From: Ridgeia piscesae
Taxonomy: Eukaryota; Annelida; Polychaeta; Sabellida; Siboglinidae
Reading direction: 5' to 3'
Assembly: GCA_025642075.2 (NCBI GenBank)
Contig: JAODUO010000037.1
Span: 1,119,501-1,183,500 of the forward strand
Length of the DNA: 64,000 nucleotides
The notes beneath the pieces were generated by a model. The model was not told where the DNA came from and searched no databases. It saw only the letters and a list, made by a program, of their open reading frames with translations. This document shows positions 1-19,600 of the stretch, piece by piece (positions within the stretch are counted from its first letter, which is position 1; every line of letters starts with the position of its first letter). The translations under genes and the position numbers were made by a program.

Positions 1-953
1 CGTAGAGAGCGACAGACTCAGTAGCGACAGCTCGAGCTTTCTTCAAAATTGCATCGTCGATTATTTCGGAGAGCTTTGGTGTAGGTAAACCAATGATCTT
101 GGCAGAAACATGTGAGATTTTCAGAAGCCTGTTACGGTTTTTCACAGAAAGAGCAGGGTAGTAACAAATGCTGCAGTAGGTTAAGAGAGGCTCAATTATG
201 CTACGGTAAAGGCGTAGAAGAAGTAGTGGATCAACATAGAAAGCTCGTAACTTTCGAAGAACGTGCAGTCGCTGCTGAGACTTCTTTTGCACGGCTGTAA
301 TATGCTCTGTAAATGACAATTTTTCATCTAATATAACACCGAGGTATTTGAATGAATCAACCTGTTCCACAGGTTCACCGTTGATGACAATAGGACTAAT
401 GACAGTTCTATTACGACGGAAGTCGATGCACATTTCTTTCGTTTTGGAAACATGCAGATGCAGAAAATTGTTACTGCACCAACTAGAGAAACGTACCACT
501 GAAGAAAGATATGACTGGTATGAGGCAAAATCATTCAAAAGAGCGAGCATGGCTGTATCATCAGAAAACCTCACAAATTGGGTAGATGAATCAACACTAC
601 GACAGTCATTTGTATACAAGGTGTACAAAAATGGACTCAGAACACAACCCTGAGGCGCACCTGTGTTGCTAACAAGCACTGGTGACTTTGTCACCCACTC
701 GAACACACTGCGGGCGATTACTTAAGAAATTGAAAACCCAGTGAACAAGTGCGGCTGGAACTTCTAGTTTCTGTAGTTTATCAATCATGACATGCCTTTG
801 TATTGTGTTAAATGCTGGACTGAAATCTATAAATAAGATTCGAGCATAGTTGCCAGCTGTCTCCATGTGTTCAAATAGTTTGTGTAAAAGGCAAGCTATT
901 GCATCGTCAGTGCCTCTTCTGGAACTATAAACACATTCCATTACGTCTTCCAA
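1..953 (-). mobile_element. Non-LTR retrotransposon (LINE) reverse transcriptase fragment
   Basis: The minus strand encodes pieces of a LINE reverse transcriptase, reading from about 953 down to 1. Around 830-670 the translation contains RILFIDFSPAFNTIQ, then HWVFNFLSNRPQCVRV, the pattern of the jockey/CR1/Rex-like RT palm region (F-I-D-F-S-x-A-F-N-T-I and F-L-x-x-R-P-Q-x-V). Further down (534-300) another frame carries remains of the block after the catalytic YxDD region, including a sequence like PVEQVDSFKYLGVILDEKL broken over frames. Several frame changes and stops are needed, so it is a dead, 5'-truncated copy; it also runs off the left window edge. The exact clade is not assigned. Confidence 0.8.
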
Positions 954-1399
954 TTAAATACTGTAAATTATTTATTATGACAAGATAGAGAAGAAGCAGA
1001 TCCAGAAAGTGGTGTCCTAGCCATTTGACAGGTAGGGGATGGTCGCACAAAGTGGGCCCCTCAACCAAAGTGGGCCCCCGCCCCTTTGTCGCTATTTCGC
1101 AGTGTACGGCAACTTTGTTTTACTAGTGAATAACTAACCCGCCAGAGGACACCTCTGAACAACACGCAAATGCCAGAAACGCGCGCTGAGACAGGTGAGA
1201 TCAAAAAGTTCGTATTTCATACTTTTCTTTAAAAAAAATTACGCTGTGTGTTAAGTGATGCAAATCATTTAATATGCCGCGAAAATACAGATGGACAAGG
1301 CATATGAAACTCATTTGTATGAACCACGCTAAAAGCAAATTATAATTAGGCGGCGTGCATAGATTTTATTTAAAATTGAGTTGTTTTGATGTGGTAGTG

Positions 1400-1440
1400 T
1401 GTAGACAAAGTGGGCCACACGGTGGCCCACTTTGCCTACA
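1400..1440. repeat. 19-bp inverted repeat with 3-bp loop in pogo element left end
   Basis: TGTAGACAAAGTGGGCCAC, a 3-bp spacer, then the reverse complement with 18 of 19 bases matching. The same core CAAAGTGGGCC occurs directly at about 1048-1058 and 1066-1076. It is probably a transposase-binding or subterminal repeat of the adjoining pogo copy. Confidence 0.8.
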
Positions 1441-1744
1441 CCATTCAATTTTAGAAATATGATGGTAGAGTATGTAATATGATTGAATGAACTAAATTAC
1501 ACATTTAACAATGCTACATATTTATATAAATCAAGAGTAGTAGACAACAGAATATGTAAAATTATGTACTGCACATACAATTAACGCATCCTAGACGACA
1601 ATGCAAGCTTGTGTTTAACCGGTATGTTTACATCCCTATAATATATTATATACTTGTTATTATAGTGTATCGTATTACATATATAAAATAACTTATATTT
1701 ATAATTTATATTGCCACAGATTGCTGTATTGGCTACTCCCAGCA

Positions 1745-3588
1745 AAGGTATACGAGCGTAAGACATCGCAGCACAAACGGAATGCCTACAACATGCGGCG
1801 TGCGATCGAAGAAGTTCGGAAATAAGATTTGGGGCTCAAGCGTGCGAGCCAACAGTTTGACGTATCGAGATCAACTTTGCAACGAAGATGTCGTGCAGTG
1901 TTAGCAGCACAAGAATCTGCTGTCAAAAAACCAGCATAAAAATCTGCTGTCAAACAGCTAGGGCGATTCAAAGTGACGTTTACTCCAACGATGGAGACAG
2001 AGCTTGTGACGCACATCAATAAGGTGGAATCCATGTTGTTCGGTTTTACTGGAGCACAGCTGCGCAAAATAGCTTTCCAATTTGCAGAGGAAGCCGGCAG
2101 GCAGTGGCTTCGCTGCTTCATGTCCCGACACAGTGACGAACTGTCGCTACGCATGCCAGAGGCCACGTCCGCAGCCAGTGCGAGAGCCTTCAACGAAGTA
2201 TCCGTAGCCGCATTCTTCGACATCTTAGAGAAGCTTCAGGAGAAGAAGTTTACGCCTGATCGAATATTCAATGTGGCCGAGACCGGGATTTTAACTGTTC
2301 CAAATAGGTCCTCGCGAATTATAGCAGAGAAAGGGGAAAACAAGTAGGCGTTCTTTCTTCAGCAGAGCGAGGTCAATTGGTGACCGTCGAAATATGAATG
2401 AGCGCTTCTGGGGAATTTGTGCCTCCCATGTTCATCTTCCCGCGTAAAAAGATGAAGGACGAACTTATGGAAAACGCACCTCCTGGGGCTATTGCCTCAA
2501 CTCACGAATCGGGATGGATGCAAAGCGACCCTTTCGTTAAGTGGTTCGCGCACTTCAAGCGGCATGCTAATCCGACCAAGGAGAGACCAGTGCTGCTCAT
2601 TCTTGACGGTCACAAGACGCACACGAACAATCTGTCCTTTCTTGAAACGGCACGCAAAAACAACGTGACTATTCTGTGCGTACCTTCGCACTGTAGTCAT
2701 CGGGTGCAGCCACTTGACGTGAGTTTCTTGAGGCCGCTCATGACTTACTACACCCAATCGGTCGAGAACTGGCTGCGCAATCACCTTGGACGAGTGGTCA
2801 CAACCTTCCAGACGGCAGCGCAATTCAGAAGTGCGTACCTTCGAGCAGCAACAATGCTGACTGCTGTCAATGGGTTCCTGAAAATTGGCATATGGCCCGT
2901 TGACAGGCACGCTGTTGATCGTGATTTTGCCGCAGCAGCATCAACACACAACGCACTTATGTGGGTTCACATGCAGCTGGCGATGGAGAGGCTCCTCAAG
3001 CAGTTCAACAAACGGACAGAGACACTGTCCCACATACAGCGCTTGCAGTTGGTGTTGCCGAGGCACCACGAGACACTGTTCTCAATGGAACTGGGATGGA
3101 TGTGGCACAAGTTCCCGGATGTGGCAGTTTGGCACCGAATGCTGCCCATGACATATGCTGGCCCCAGCGGTTGCCAACACGGACGTGGCAGCACATCTCG
3201 ATGTCAACGGTACGGAACCTCAACAGCATACAGCCGTCCCCATCACGACCTATTTCCAAAGTGGCCGGACATACAGCTGTATTATTACGCTGAGTCCATA
3301 CGAAAGGGAACAGGAGCCGAAGAAGAAACCAGCAGCAAGTCGGCAAACGACGAGCCACGGCCAAACACGAGTGGACAAGCTGGAAGCAGGTTGAAGCCAA
3401 TAAGACACATCTCGATCAAATCGACTTCTGAAGACGCGACGCCATGCTTGTATTGCTGCGAACTATTTCAAACAGTAAAAGTCGCGAGAAGTGGATAAAG
3501 TGTGGTGTATGCAAAGCGTGGGCGTATGAGGACTGTGCTGGATACGAAGGCGGTGCATTTATATGCGAAATGTGTGATGATCAGTGAT
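1745..3588 (+). pseudogene. Pogo-type DDE transposase pseudogene with PHD-like C-terminal finger
   Basis: From about 1745 the plus strand encodes a psq-like helix-turn-helix start (YNMRRAIEEVRK, stop, then LKRASQQFDVSRSTLQRR), a Tc5/CENPB-like DNA-binding part (TPTMETELVTHINKVESM), then a DDE_1 core. The core shows FNVAETGI (where DETG is expected), VLLILDGHKTH (the second-Asp LxxDGHxxH block) and PSHCSHRVQPLDVSFL, all typical of pogo transposases. At 3440-3588, over a frame change near 3480, a C4-type finger follows: CLYC, then KCGVCKAWAYEDCAGY and FICEMCDDQ, like the PHD-type tail of many invertebrate pogo transposases. In-frame stops at about 1828, 1938 and 2345, the first catalytic Asp replaced by Ala, and a frameshift show that it is inactive. 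Confidence 0.85.
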
Positions 3589-3600
3589 ATCAGCTAATGT

Positions 3601-4699
3601 TTGAAAACTTGGCTTTCCGTTTTTAAGGGTAAATTTTTGGTGTCAATATAAAAAAAATCGTATTGCATCAAGACTTGTTAGTTAATGGATGAAACATAAT
3701 GTTTCTGAAAAGAAAATGAAAACTGTTTATGGCTATTTTGCATAGAATTTTTCTGTAAAGAAATCTGTCAAAACCATATTTCTTATATGTGGCGTTTGTA
3801 AAGTGTCGTTCCTAGACCTAGTTTCTAATACCATAACGGCATTCTAAGTCTTTATTCTCGCTATTTCTCGTGATCGCCTGGTCCTCAAGTTGCACGTTAT
3901 TACGAAGATGTAATAATTGCAGTACCACTTAGTTATTCCGAGATATCAATGTAGATATGTCATCTACGTCACGGAGTATATTTTGCTTAATATCTCGAAA
4001 CTTAGCAAACTGATCTAATGAAAACATACGTTCATATAAAAAAAAAATACTCTTTCCTTCACGAAAAGCCCAACTGTAATATGAAGTATGTGTAAGTCTT
4101 AAAATGATAACTCACTACTCACTAAGTTCTGCCCATGTCAGATGTATCATTGATGTATGGCGCTTCGAGAGGGTCAGTGGTATTTGGCTGCGTCACAAGA
4201 GCTGAACAAATACTGAATTAAACTTTTGCCAAAATACGTAAATAAAGTGGTGCACAACTTATATAAGAAAATGTGTGAGACTAGTTCTAGAGACATAATA
4301 ATGTTTAAAGAGAAATGCCGATTAAATAAGTTATGGGAATTAAACCAGCCTATTAAAGTTGATCACCCTGTCATGGAGTGTTGCAAACCCCGACGCAACG
4401 CACGGTCCAAGTGAATATAAAAAAGCAAGCTGAGAACTGGCGCAAGAGGCAGGAATGCCTAATCACGCCAGAAGAGGACCAGTAGTTCAAAGTTGTTACC
4501 TTTTCATCAAATGGTGGCGCCACATCATGGATAATCCAGTCCATGCAAATACCATAAAGTGGCGTCACCTTGTAGACAATCCCAGACAATTTCCGAAAAT
4601 CTCAATCAATTTCGCCATACGAGTAACTGAATTCTGTCAGAAAAAGCATGCGAATGTTTTACTTTCTGTCTTCTTGACCGCCAGGTTAGGTAATATAGT
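3601..4699. other. AT-rich intergenic stretch, no gene seen
   Basis: No conserved coding similarity, RNA gene or tandem repeat is recognised. A 62-codon open frame at 4226-4414 (plus) shows no known motif and is probably chance. Part of it may be the eroded right side of the pogo element. Confidence 0.5.
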
Positions 4700-5317
4700 A
4701 TATCTGGTATTCTTCCAGTTAACTGGCCTAAATTATTAGGGCCTTTTCAAAACGGTTTTACGGTTTACCACGTTTTTTAATGTGTAAGCGTTTAGAATGT
4801 CATTCTGCATCACTTCCGCTAAAAGAAGGCAGATCTACTTTTTTTAATTGTGTTTAGATCAATTTAATGCCGTCGACTCGACGTAAATAAGTCGATGTAT
4901 CGGTGTGAGCAGTTAGCGCTCCCCAGGCACATCAAGACCGCAAAGGCGATGTCTTGCGATTTGCGAATATGTCCCCAAAACTAAGGCTACATCATTAATT
5001 TTTATTCTGTATAATGCAGATTTATGTTTTAAGCATAAATTTTTAAAATATGGCTGTTTTTTATTTCGACTTCACAATGCACACGCATGACATCTTTGGC
5101 TGTTCGCGCCCTATGGGCCTATGGCTATGACATCGGCTTATTTACGTCAAGTCGACGGCATTAAATTGATCTAAAACACAATAAAAAAATAATATCTGCG
5201 TTCTTTTTAGCAGAAGTGATGCAGAATGGCATTCCAAACACATCGAAAAAACATGGTAAACCATTTTGAAAAAGGCCCTAATAATATAGGCCATTTAACT
5301 GGAAGATTACCAGAATA
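4700..5317. mobile_element. Foldback MITE with arms of about 190 bp
   Basis: The left arm (about 4700-4897) and the right arm (about 5130-5317) are inverted copies. For example GTCGACTCGACGTAAATAAG at 4873 pairs with CTTATTTACGTCAAGTCGAC at 5137, and the outer AACTGG...TATTAGGGCC block at 4721 pairs with GGCCCTAATA...AACTGG at 5275. Arms differ by scattered substitutions and small indels. The 230-bp centre has no coding potential. Non-autonomous DNA transposon or foldback element; family not assigned. Confidence 0.8.
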
Positions 5318-5510
5318 TCTTGGCATATCTGTACTGTATATATTGTGTTGAACACACTGAACTAATGAATTACCATAGCGTACCATCAAGTCATTTACAT
5401 GACATGTGCAGCTCACGTTCAGACTTCCAAATGCATTACATTGTATTTCTGCATCAAGTATTCCTATTGTAATAATTTGTTAAAGCCATGGCAGTTACTC
5501 TGCCCAGAAT

Positions 5511-5590
5511 GTGGGAAAGTTAAACATCAAAAGGTGTTGCAGTTAACTCTGCTCACCTCGGCATTACTGCCAATAAATTTGATTTGAAAT
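5511..5590 (+). repeat. Dispersed repeat, copy 1
   Basis: About 80 bp beginning GTGGGAAAGTTAAACATCAA and ending near GATTTGAAAT are about 88% alike to 24903-24983, with the shared block CCTCGGCATTAnTGCCAAT. Class unknown; could be the tail of a SINE or a MITE end. Confidence 0.7.
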
Positions 5591-5672
5591 AACATTAAAT
5601 GAAAAAATTAACCTAATCGCTTAAACATAATCTGTATCATACACACAACAGATATGTAAATGGTGTCAGATA

Positions 5673-5678
5673 TTTATT
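5673..5678 (-). terminator. Probable AHCY poly(A) signal
   Basis: TTTATT on the plus strand is AATAAA on the minus strand, about 360 nt downstream of the AHCY stop codon. It is the first canonical hexamer I see in that direction. Confidence 0.45.
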
Positions 5679-6038
5679 TTACTGTGCAGTTTTGCCAGCA
5701 CTGCTGGCATTAGCAAATATAAATGTGACAAAGCTCTATGCAAATTGACAAAGTCATTTAGGAAGCGACTGAAGCCAACCTTTGTGGTTGACTCCACCCG
5801 TACAACTTACACAACACAGAAAAGTCTTCATCAGAGGGCAAATGTCAAGGGGGATATGCACCACTGTTCAGTAAATTATTTCCTATATCACTTGACTAGA
5901 TGTAGACGTTCAAAAAAGGGAAACGACTACAAATGGAAACATTTTCTTTGGCCATGCACAGCCAGGATGAGTTGACATTCACAATCAGGCGATAACCGAT
6001 CTGTTACAAAGTAGCCACTGTGACGAGACAGGCTACAT

Positions 6039-13315
<7,277 letters not shown>

Positions 13316-13601
13316 GACTAAAGCTTGATTGAAATCAACCAGACAACCGGTATACTACTGAGTGAAAGAACGCTAAACGGCCACGCGTCGGCTTTTATAC
13401 CACTGCTCATTAGAATAATGCTAAATTTAGAAACACGTGACACCCGTTTACGATATAATTGGGTGATACTAATCGCGGCTCACCAATGACAAGTGCGTTT
13501 AGAACGGGTAGAACTCCGCATTCACGTGACTCGTGAAACGGCCTTCGCCATTTTCCAGGGTTGTTTTAGGTTGACGGAAGCTGTCGGAGTAATCAAATAC
13601 G
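13316..13601. promoter_or_regulatory. Divergent AHCY / ATP6V0D1 promoter with two CACGTG boxes
   Basis: Only 286 bp separate the two start codons. CACGTG lies at 13434-13439 (context CACGTGAC) and at 13523-13528 (context TCACGTGAC). The second matches most of GTCACGTGAC, the CLEAR element bound by TFEB/MITF factors, which are known to control V-ATPase genes in vertebrates. A TTTATA stretch at 13393 on the AHCY side could be a TATA-like element. Function is inferred. Confidence 0.65.
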
Positions 13602-16600
13602 ATGGCTGAGTACGGTTTTAATATCGACAACGGCTACCTGGAGGGTTTGGTGAGAGGATTCAAGGGTGGAATTTTGCGACAAGCCGACTACTTGAACTTG
13701 GTGCAATGTGATACGTTAGAAGGTGTGTCCGCTTGTTTCTTCTCTGGCTGTCACCGGTGTGTCATTGTAACGTTACGCCTGTTGACATTCATGAGTCAAC
13801 TGCTTCAACCTCCTATATACTGTGATACAGTTCGCTGTGGCATCCTCTGGTTAATTAGTCACTCACTTTATTTCAACCCTCACATACATGTTTAGTGACT
13901 AACGCAATTGAATTTGCTGTTCATCGCGCTAGTTTTATAGTACTGTTATGTAATTGTCATTTTTATTTTACCCACTCTAATTCTAAAGTTCAGCGTACCG
14001 TATCATTTGACACATTGACCATCGCGCCGGGACAATGTGACCCAGGTGAAGTAACTATTAGACTTCGTCCCCCTATGTTAACATGTGTCTTGTGTAACCA
14101 TAATTATACAACTATCATAGTCAATTTTTAGTCATACTCATAGCCATAGGCTATATTCAAAAATATAATAACAACATATACTTGGTGACTTGTAATGACA
14201 ACTCCTAGATTTTGCCAATTTTGGGTAAATCTCCTGTGCTCACAGAAAAAAGTAAATCGATCTGATTTTTCATTCAGGTTTCCAACAGAAATTAATTCCA
14301 ACAGGATGGAGATATTGCAACTCACAATAAATAAACAGTGACTAAACGCAAATTGGACGTAACATGCACAGTCAATTGTGAACCCCAAATTTCTGCCACC
14401 AGGGGAAATGGGCACTACGGCTAACAATAATACTGCAATAACTGTCACTTATTTTATGAAGTTCTCGTGTTTTCTTGTAGAGGTGTATAAATAATACTTT
14501 CATCGGCTGGGTCCACTGCTTTTTGATATCAATCATGTCATTAAAATGTTCCCCCCAGCACTGTTCCTTGTTAGATTCGATATAATTTAGTTTAGTTTAT
14601 TGTGATGAATATATAACAAGTACATATAATAAGTTCTTTGAAGATTGTTTAGTGTGATAAATTAAATCTTGGTGATCTTGTATATTATGAACTGTTGGGA
14701 CTAGGCATTATTTAACCAGAGCAAATAAACACGAAGCTATGTCATTCTGGCTGTCAGAGCCATGTTTTGTGGAACGCAGTGATGCAGTAGCTAGAATATT
14801 GGATTTGCAGCTGAGAAAATATCTGTGTGAATCCTGTGCTGCCATTTGAAGCTTGGGTAGATTCATTTACTTTACAATGCTCCAATTTATTGACTTCACT
14901 CAGCTGTGTGAAGGAGTAACTGGCTAGAGACGGGGGATATTTATTTATAAATAGTCTTTGCATATTGATTGCAGTGCATGTAAGTCTGCCAGGTAGTAAA
15001 GTGTAGAGTGCTCCATGTAGTCCTAGGGTCTGGATATTGTGCTAGATTAACTTAATCTCTTCATAAAAAATAACTGTTTATCTCATTTGTAACAGTAACA
15101 TTTAATCATATTGATCTGTATAAAATATTGTGCAGTCTTGAATGATGTGGAGTTTTTTGTGGACCATTTGTAACAGTATGATTAAACATTGGAAGTTTTT
15201 AATAACAGTGCTCCAAAGTAAGTGTAAAATCTTGCAGTCTATCCAAAATCCAAATCTGGGGGCCATGAGAAATAAATTTCATAGGATTAAGATTGTCCTA
15301 TTCTAACATTGTAACAAAGTAACTTGAACTTTGAATTAAGAACACATACCTTCCGTGTTTGTAGACTTGAAGCTCCACCTACAGAGCACAGACTACGGCA
15401 CATTCCTGTCGAACGAAGCAAGTCCACTCACTGTATCTGTCATTGACGACAAGCTGCGAGAGAAACTGGTCATTGAGTTCCAGCACCTGCGCACGCATGC
15501 CGTAGAGCCACTCGCAACATTCCTAGACTATGTCACGTAAGTATTGGGTCAATGCTGCCTGTGTTGGTTGAGGTTCACATGTGCACTAAAACCAAATTTT
15601 TGAAAAGTCTGTTAAATCTAAGTGTTTGAAAAAGTGTGTATTTTGCTTTAATGTACTGTTGTGTGTTGTTTATGACATGCAATTATTGTGAATTATAACC
15701 ATCAGGGTTCAAATTTAGCGGGGGCCCACAGGCCCCCACATTTACTGTCGGGTCCCCAGATGTCCATTTCTGTAGGCCCGACTGGCGCCCAGATCATACA
15801 TATTGGACAACAGACAATTATTTATAAATAGGACATTTTCCTATCCCAGAGGCCAAGGCACAGAACATGTCATTATTCACTATATCAGTAAATGATGCTG
15901 GCTGCTGCCTGGGGTTAGGATGGGGTGTGGGTGGGATGAGGGCAGAAGCTTGCTGCCCATCGTCAGGGTTAAAATTGATTGACAAGGGATTGCCGAGGTG
16001 AACAAACCTGGAGACTAGGCCAGCGAAAAAGAATTAATGACCTAGGATTGTGTTACTAGAAGTAGACAGGTCTTAGACATAATCTACTATGAAGTCATAT
16101 GATGTCAGTTAACTGTCATAGTAAACAGTTTATGGCAAATACTGTTTTAAAGTATGGCGGTAAAAATGAAAAAAAGATTAATGAAGAAGACAGTAAAACA
16201 CAGTCAAAACAGCCTGGAGAGTCTAACCAGGATTGTCGGTAAGTACTCATAGCCCAGCGCTGGGCTTCGACAGTCCAAAATCTATTTTTGATATTAAGTC
16301 ATGTAAGAGACAACACAGTGTAGAATTATTCATTATCAACTATAACAATTAGTAAACGTGGTTAAAAAGAGAAATATTAAGATAACTATGATATTGTGTT
16401 ACATTTCATGATGAGCTAACAGTGAATGGAAGCTAGATACATGCGTTACTTCCAAACAGTAGAAAAATTCAGTGTTGCTTTCAGGCTTAATATTCAATGT
16501 AATATGGTACTGTTTGCAACACTAGAACCTAAAAGGTACTTATTTAGTTAATCAATAAAACACTAAGTTATACTTGCTTTTGTTCCATTTAAAGCCAGTT

Positions 16601-19600
16601 TAATCAGCAATTACACAAATACTGCTTCTTGACTTAACCAGAAATAAAATAACATGAAGGGGTGAAGGAACGGTTGTGGGTTTGTGTGGGTGTGGGGGGG
16701 GGCAGGAAAAGGTGACCTCGTGTTGCCATCTTCAAACCCAGACAGCCCAAAGAGGAAGATCTACAGGTTTCAAGCAGCTCTGATTCAGAGGAAAATTAAC
16801 AACCCTCCATTGATCTCTTGAAATTATCATTAGTATTTACTAATTAAGCTGCTACACAGGCTATAGCCATGATATTTGTGGCATGTGAATTGTGTTGAAT
16901 AAAGTTATAGCTACAATGCAACTTGCAAAAGGTGGGGTGGGGGCCCTGCTGGCCCCCACTCATTTTAGGCTAAATTCTAACCCTGACCATGTTTATAATA
17001 AGCAAGAGCACCCAGTAGAGTGTGATATTTTCGATGGTAAGTACGCATGCATAAGCTGTCCTAAGAATAGTGAGATGGCACACAGTTCTGACAGCGTTGT
17101 GTTTGTGATACAGATACAGCTACATGATCGACAACATTGTGTTGTTGATCACTGGCACACTGCACCAACGCTCCATCTCTGAGCTCATCCCCAAGTGCCA
17201 TCCTCTTGGCAGTTTCGAGCAGATGGAAGCCATCCACATCGCAGCGACCCCGGCTGAACTATACAGTGCCGTCCTCGTCGACACGCCACTTGGTGGGTGA
17301 AATTGGAAATAATGTTCTTTTGTGTCTAGCAATGACATGACACCATGGTGTTGAAGCTAAGTAGTTGTCACCTATTTGTTGAGAATATAGTACTCAACAT
17401 ACTAATTCTCAGTTCATGCGGACCTCTGAATTAGTACTTTAAAAGTGACTGAACAAACATTACGCTATTGGATATGTAGTACCAAATAGTAGATTCCAAG
17501 CTCAACAGTGTCATATATTCTAGAAAATCGATGTAGCTGGTTAGAATTGTTTATTTGAAAATATATTTTAGGTTGGTATTCACCTGTTTAGTTACAATGA
17601 CCAAAAGTAAATATTGTAGTATGCTACTACACAAATGTTGTAGCTTACATCAACTACAGTTGATGAGGTCACAGGACTCCACTGGCTGGAGATTGTGAAC
17701 GCATTTTTTACCTATTTTAGATATTAAATTTTGATCAGTGATATTGTCTACTTAAAAACAAACTGGATAAAAGGTATTGTTAGGCCTGATGATTGAGTTT
17801 TCTGTGATATTATTAATTGTAAATTTTTCAACAAGTGCTGTGGACAGTAAATCAGAACCAATATATATGGTATGTGACATTTCAGCGAACTACTTCATCG
17901 ACTGCATCTCTGAGCAGGACTTGGATGAAATGAACATTGAGATCATCAGAAACACATTGTACAAGGTGCGTAGTATGAAATACTGCTAGCGAGGGTCTGT
18001 GTTCAAATAATCCTCTTATTTCACTCATCCACTCACTCACTCACTCACTCCACTCACTCCACTCACTCACTCCACTCACTCATCCACTCACTCATCCATC
18101 CACTCACTCATTCACTCCACTCACTCATTCGTCATCTCAAAGCAGTCTGTGTAATGTTTTATGTTGGCAAATTATTGATTTGGGAAGCTAAAGTGTGATG
18201 ACTGCTTGTAGGCAGGCATTTTCTAAATGACCCTAGTTTGTCTGCACATTTGTTTAACCCAGTTTTCCCACCATTTTGTGTAAACCAAAATTACCGTGTA
18301 ACTGTGTTATTTAAGTCTTGTAACATGTACAGTTGTTGTTTTCCAGGCGTACCTGGAGGATTTCTACAAGTTCTGTGAAGAGATGGGAAGTGAAACTGCT
18401 GAAGTGATGTGTGAAATACTTGCAGTATGTCACTGGTTCTGACATTTGTTCAGCACATTTATTCCACATTTGCTATTAATGTATGAGACGAAAACTCTGA
18501 TATTGATAAAATATATCTAGAAGTGGCTCTTAATAATATTTAAATTTTATAGCACCTTTTCAGCCTAAACAAAGGAGCAAACACGGAAACTGAAAAGGAG
18601 ACTGAATGACGGAATATTGTACTAATTGAAGATCTAAACATTATAGGCAATAGTATTAATGTGAGAGATGGTATAATTTGTATTCAAAGCAAACAAATTC
18701 ATCTCAACATCATTGTAAGCTTAAGCATAGGGAAATAATGGTAGTTTGAGAAAGATCAGAGGCCCCTCATCATAACATTCTTGAAGTGTGAAACAGATTG
18801 GGGACATGGATCATAACATTCTTGTAGTGTGAAACAGATTGGGGGCATGGATCATAACATTCTTGTAGTGTGAAACAGATTGGGGGCATGGATCATAACA
18901 TTCTTGTAGTGTGAAACAGATTGGGGGCATGGATCATAACATTCTTGTAGTGTGAAACAGATTGGGGGCATGGATCATAACATTCTTGTAGTGTGAAACA
19001 TATTGGGGGCATGGATCATAACATTATTGTAGTGTGAAACAGATTGGGGGCATGGATCATAACATTCTTATACATGTAGTTTGAAACAGATCAGAGGGCA
19101 GTAATCGTACCATTCTTGTGGTTTGAAACAGATCAGATGGCACTCTTAATATTCTTGTAGTTTGAAGCCGGGTATAGGGACTGATTATAACACACTTGTA
19201 GTTCGATCAGGGGGCACGTATCGTAACATTCTTGACCTGAGTGTATTGTTGTAGTTTGAGGCAGACCGGAGGGCTTTCATCATCACAATCAACTCGTTTG
19301 GCACTGAATTGTCAAAGGATGACCGAGCCAAGCTGTATCCGCGCTGTGGCAAGCTGCACCCTGATGGTCTCGGAGCCCTCGCACGCGCTGATGACTACGA
19401 CCAAGTGCGCGCAGTCGCTGAGTACTATGGCGTAAGTTCACAGTGCTAACGCTAATGTAATACATAAGATGTTCACAGATCTTCACTTATATGCAGTACT
19501 TCAACGTCTTGAAAGATGTGTTAGTTTCTCCTGAAACTGCCCAAGTCACAGCAAGCACAGGACAGCAGCGCTAGCCTCCGTCGTTTGGATTTGGGTTAAA

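Larger units (their letters stand above)
1031..3600 (+). mobile_element. Degenerate pogo/Tigger-like DNA transposon
   Basis: A copy of a pogo-superfamily (CENP-B/jerky-type) transposon. The left part (1046-1440) has repeated CAAAGTGGGCC motifs, including a near-perfect palindrome, likely the terminal and subterminal repeats. The transposase remains lie at 1745-3588. No matching right terminal repeat with the CAAAGTGGGCC motif is visible after 3600, so the right end is truncated or eroded and the end given is only the end of coding similarity. Confidence 0.75.

Noticed and set aside
2497..2910. 137-codon minus-strand frame
   Set aside because: Antisense shadow of the pogo transposase.
13895..14131. 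78-codon open frame in ATP6V0D1 intron 1
   Set aside because: No similarity, lies in an intron.
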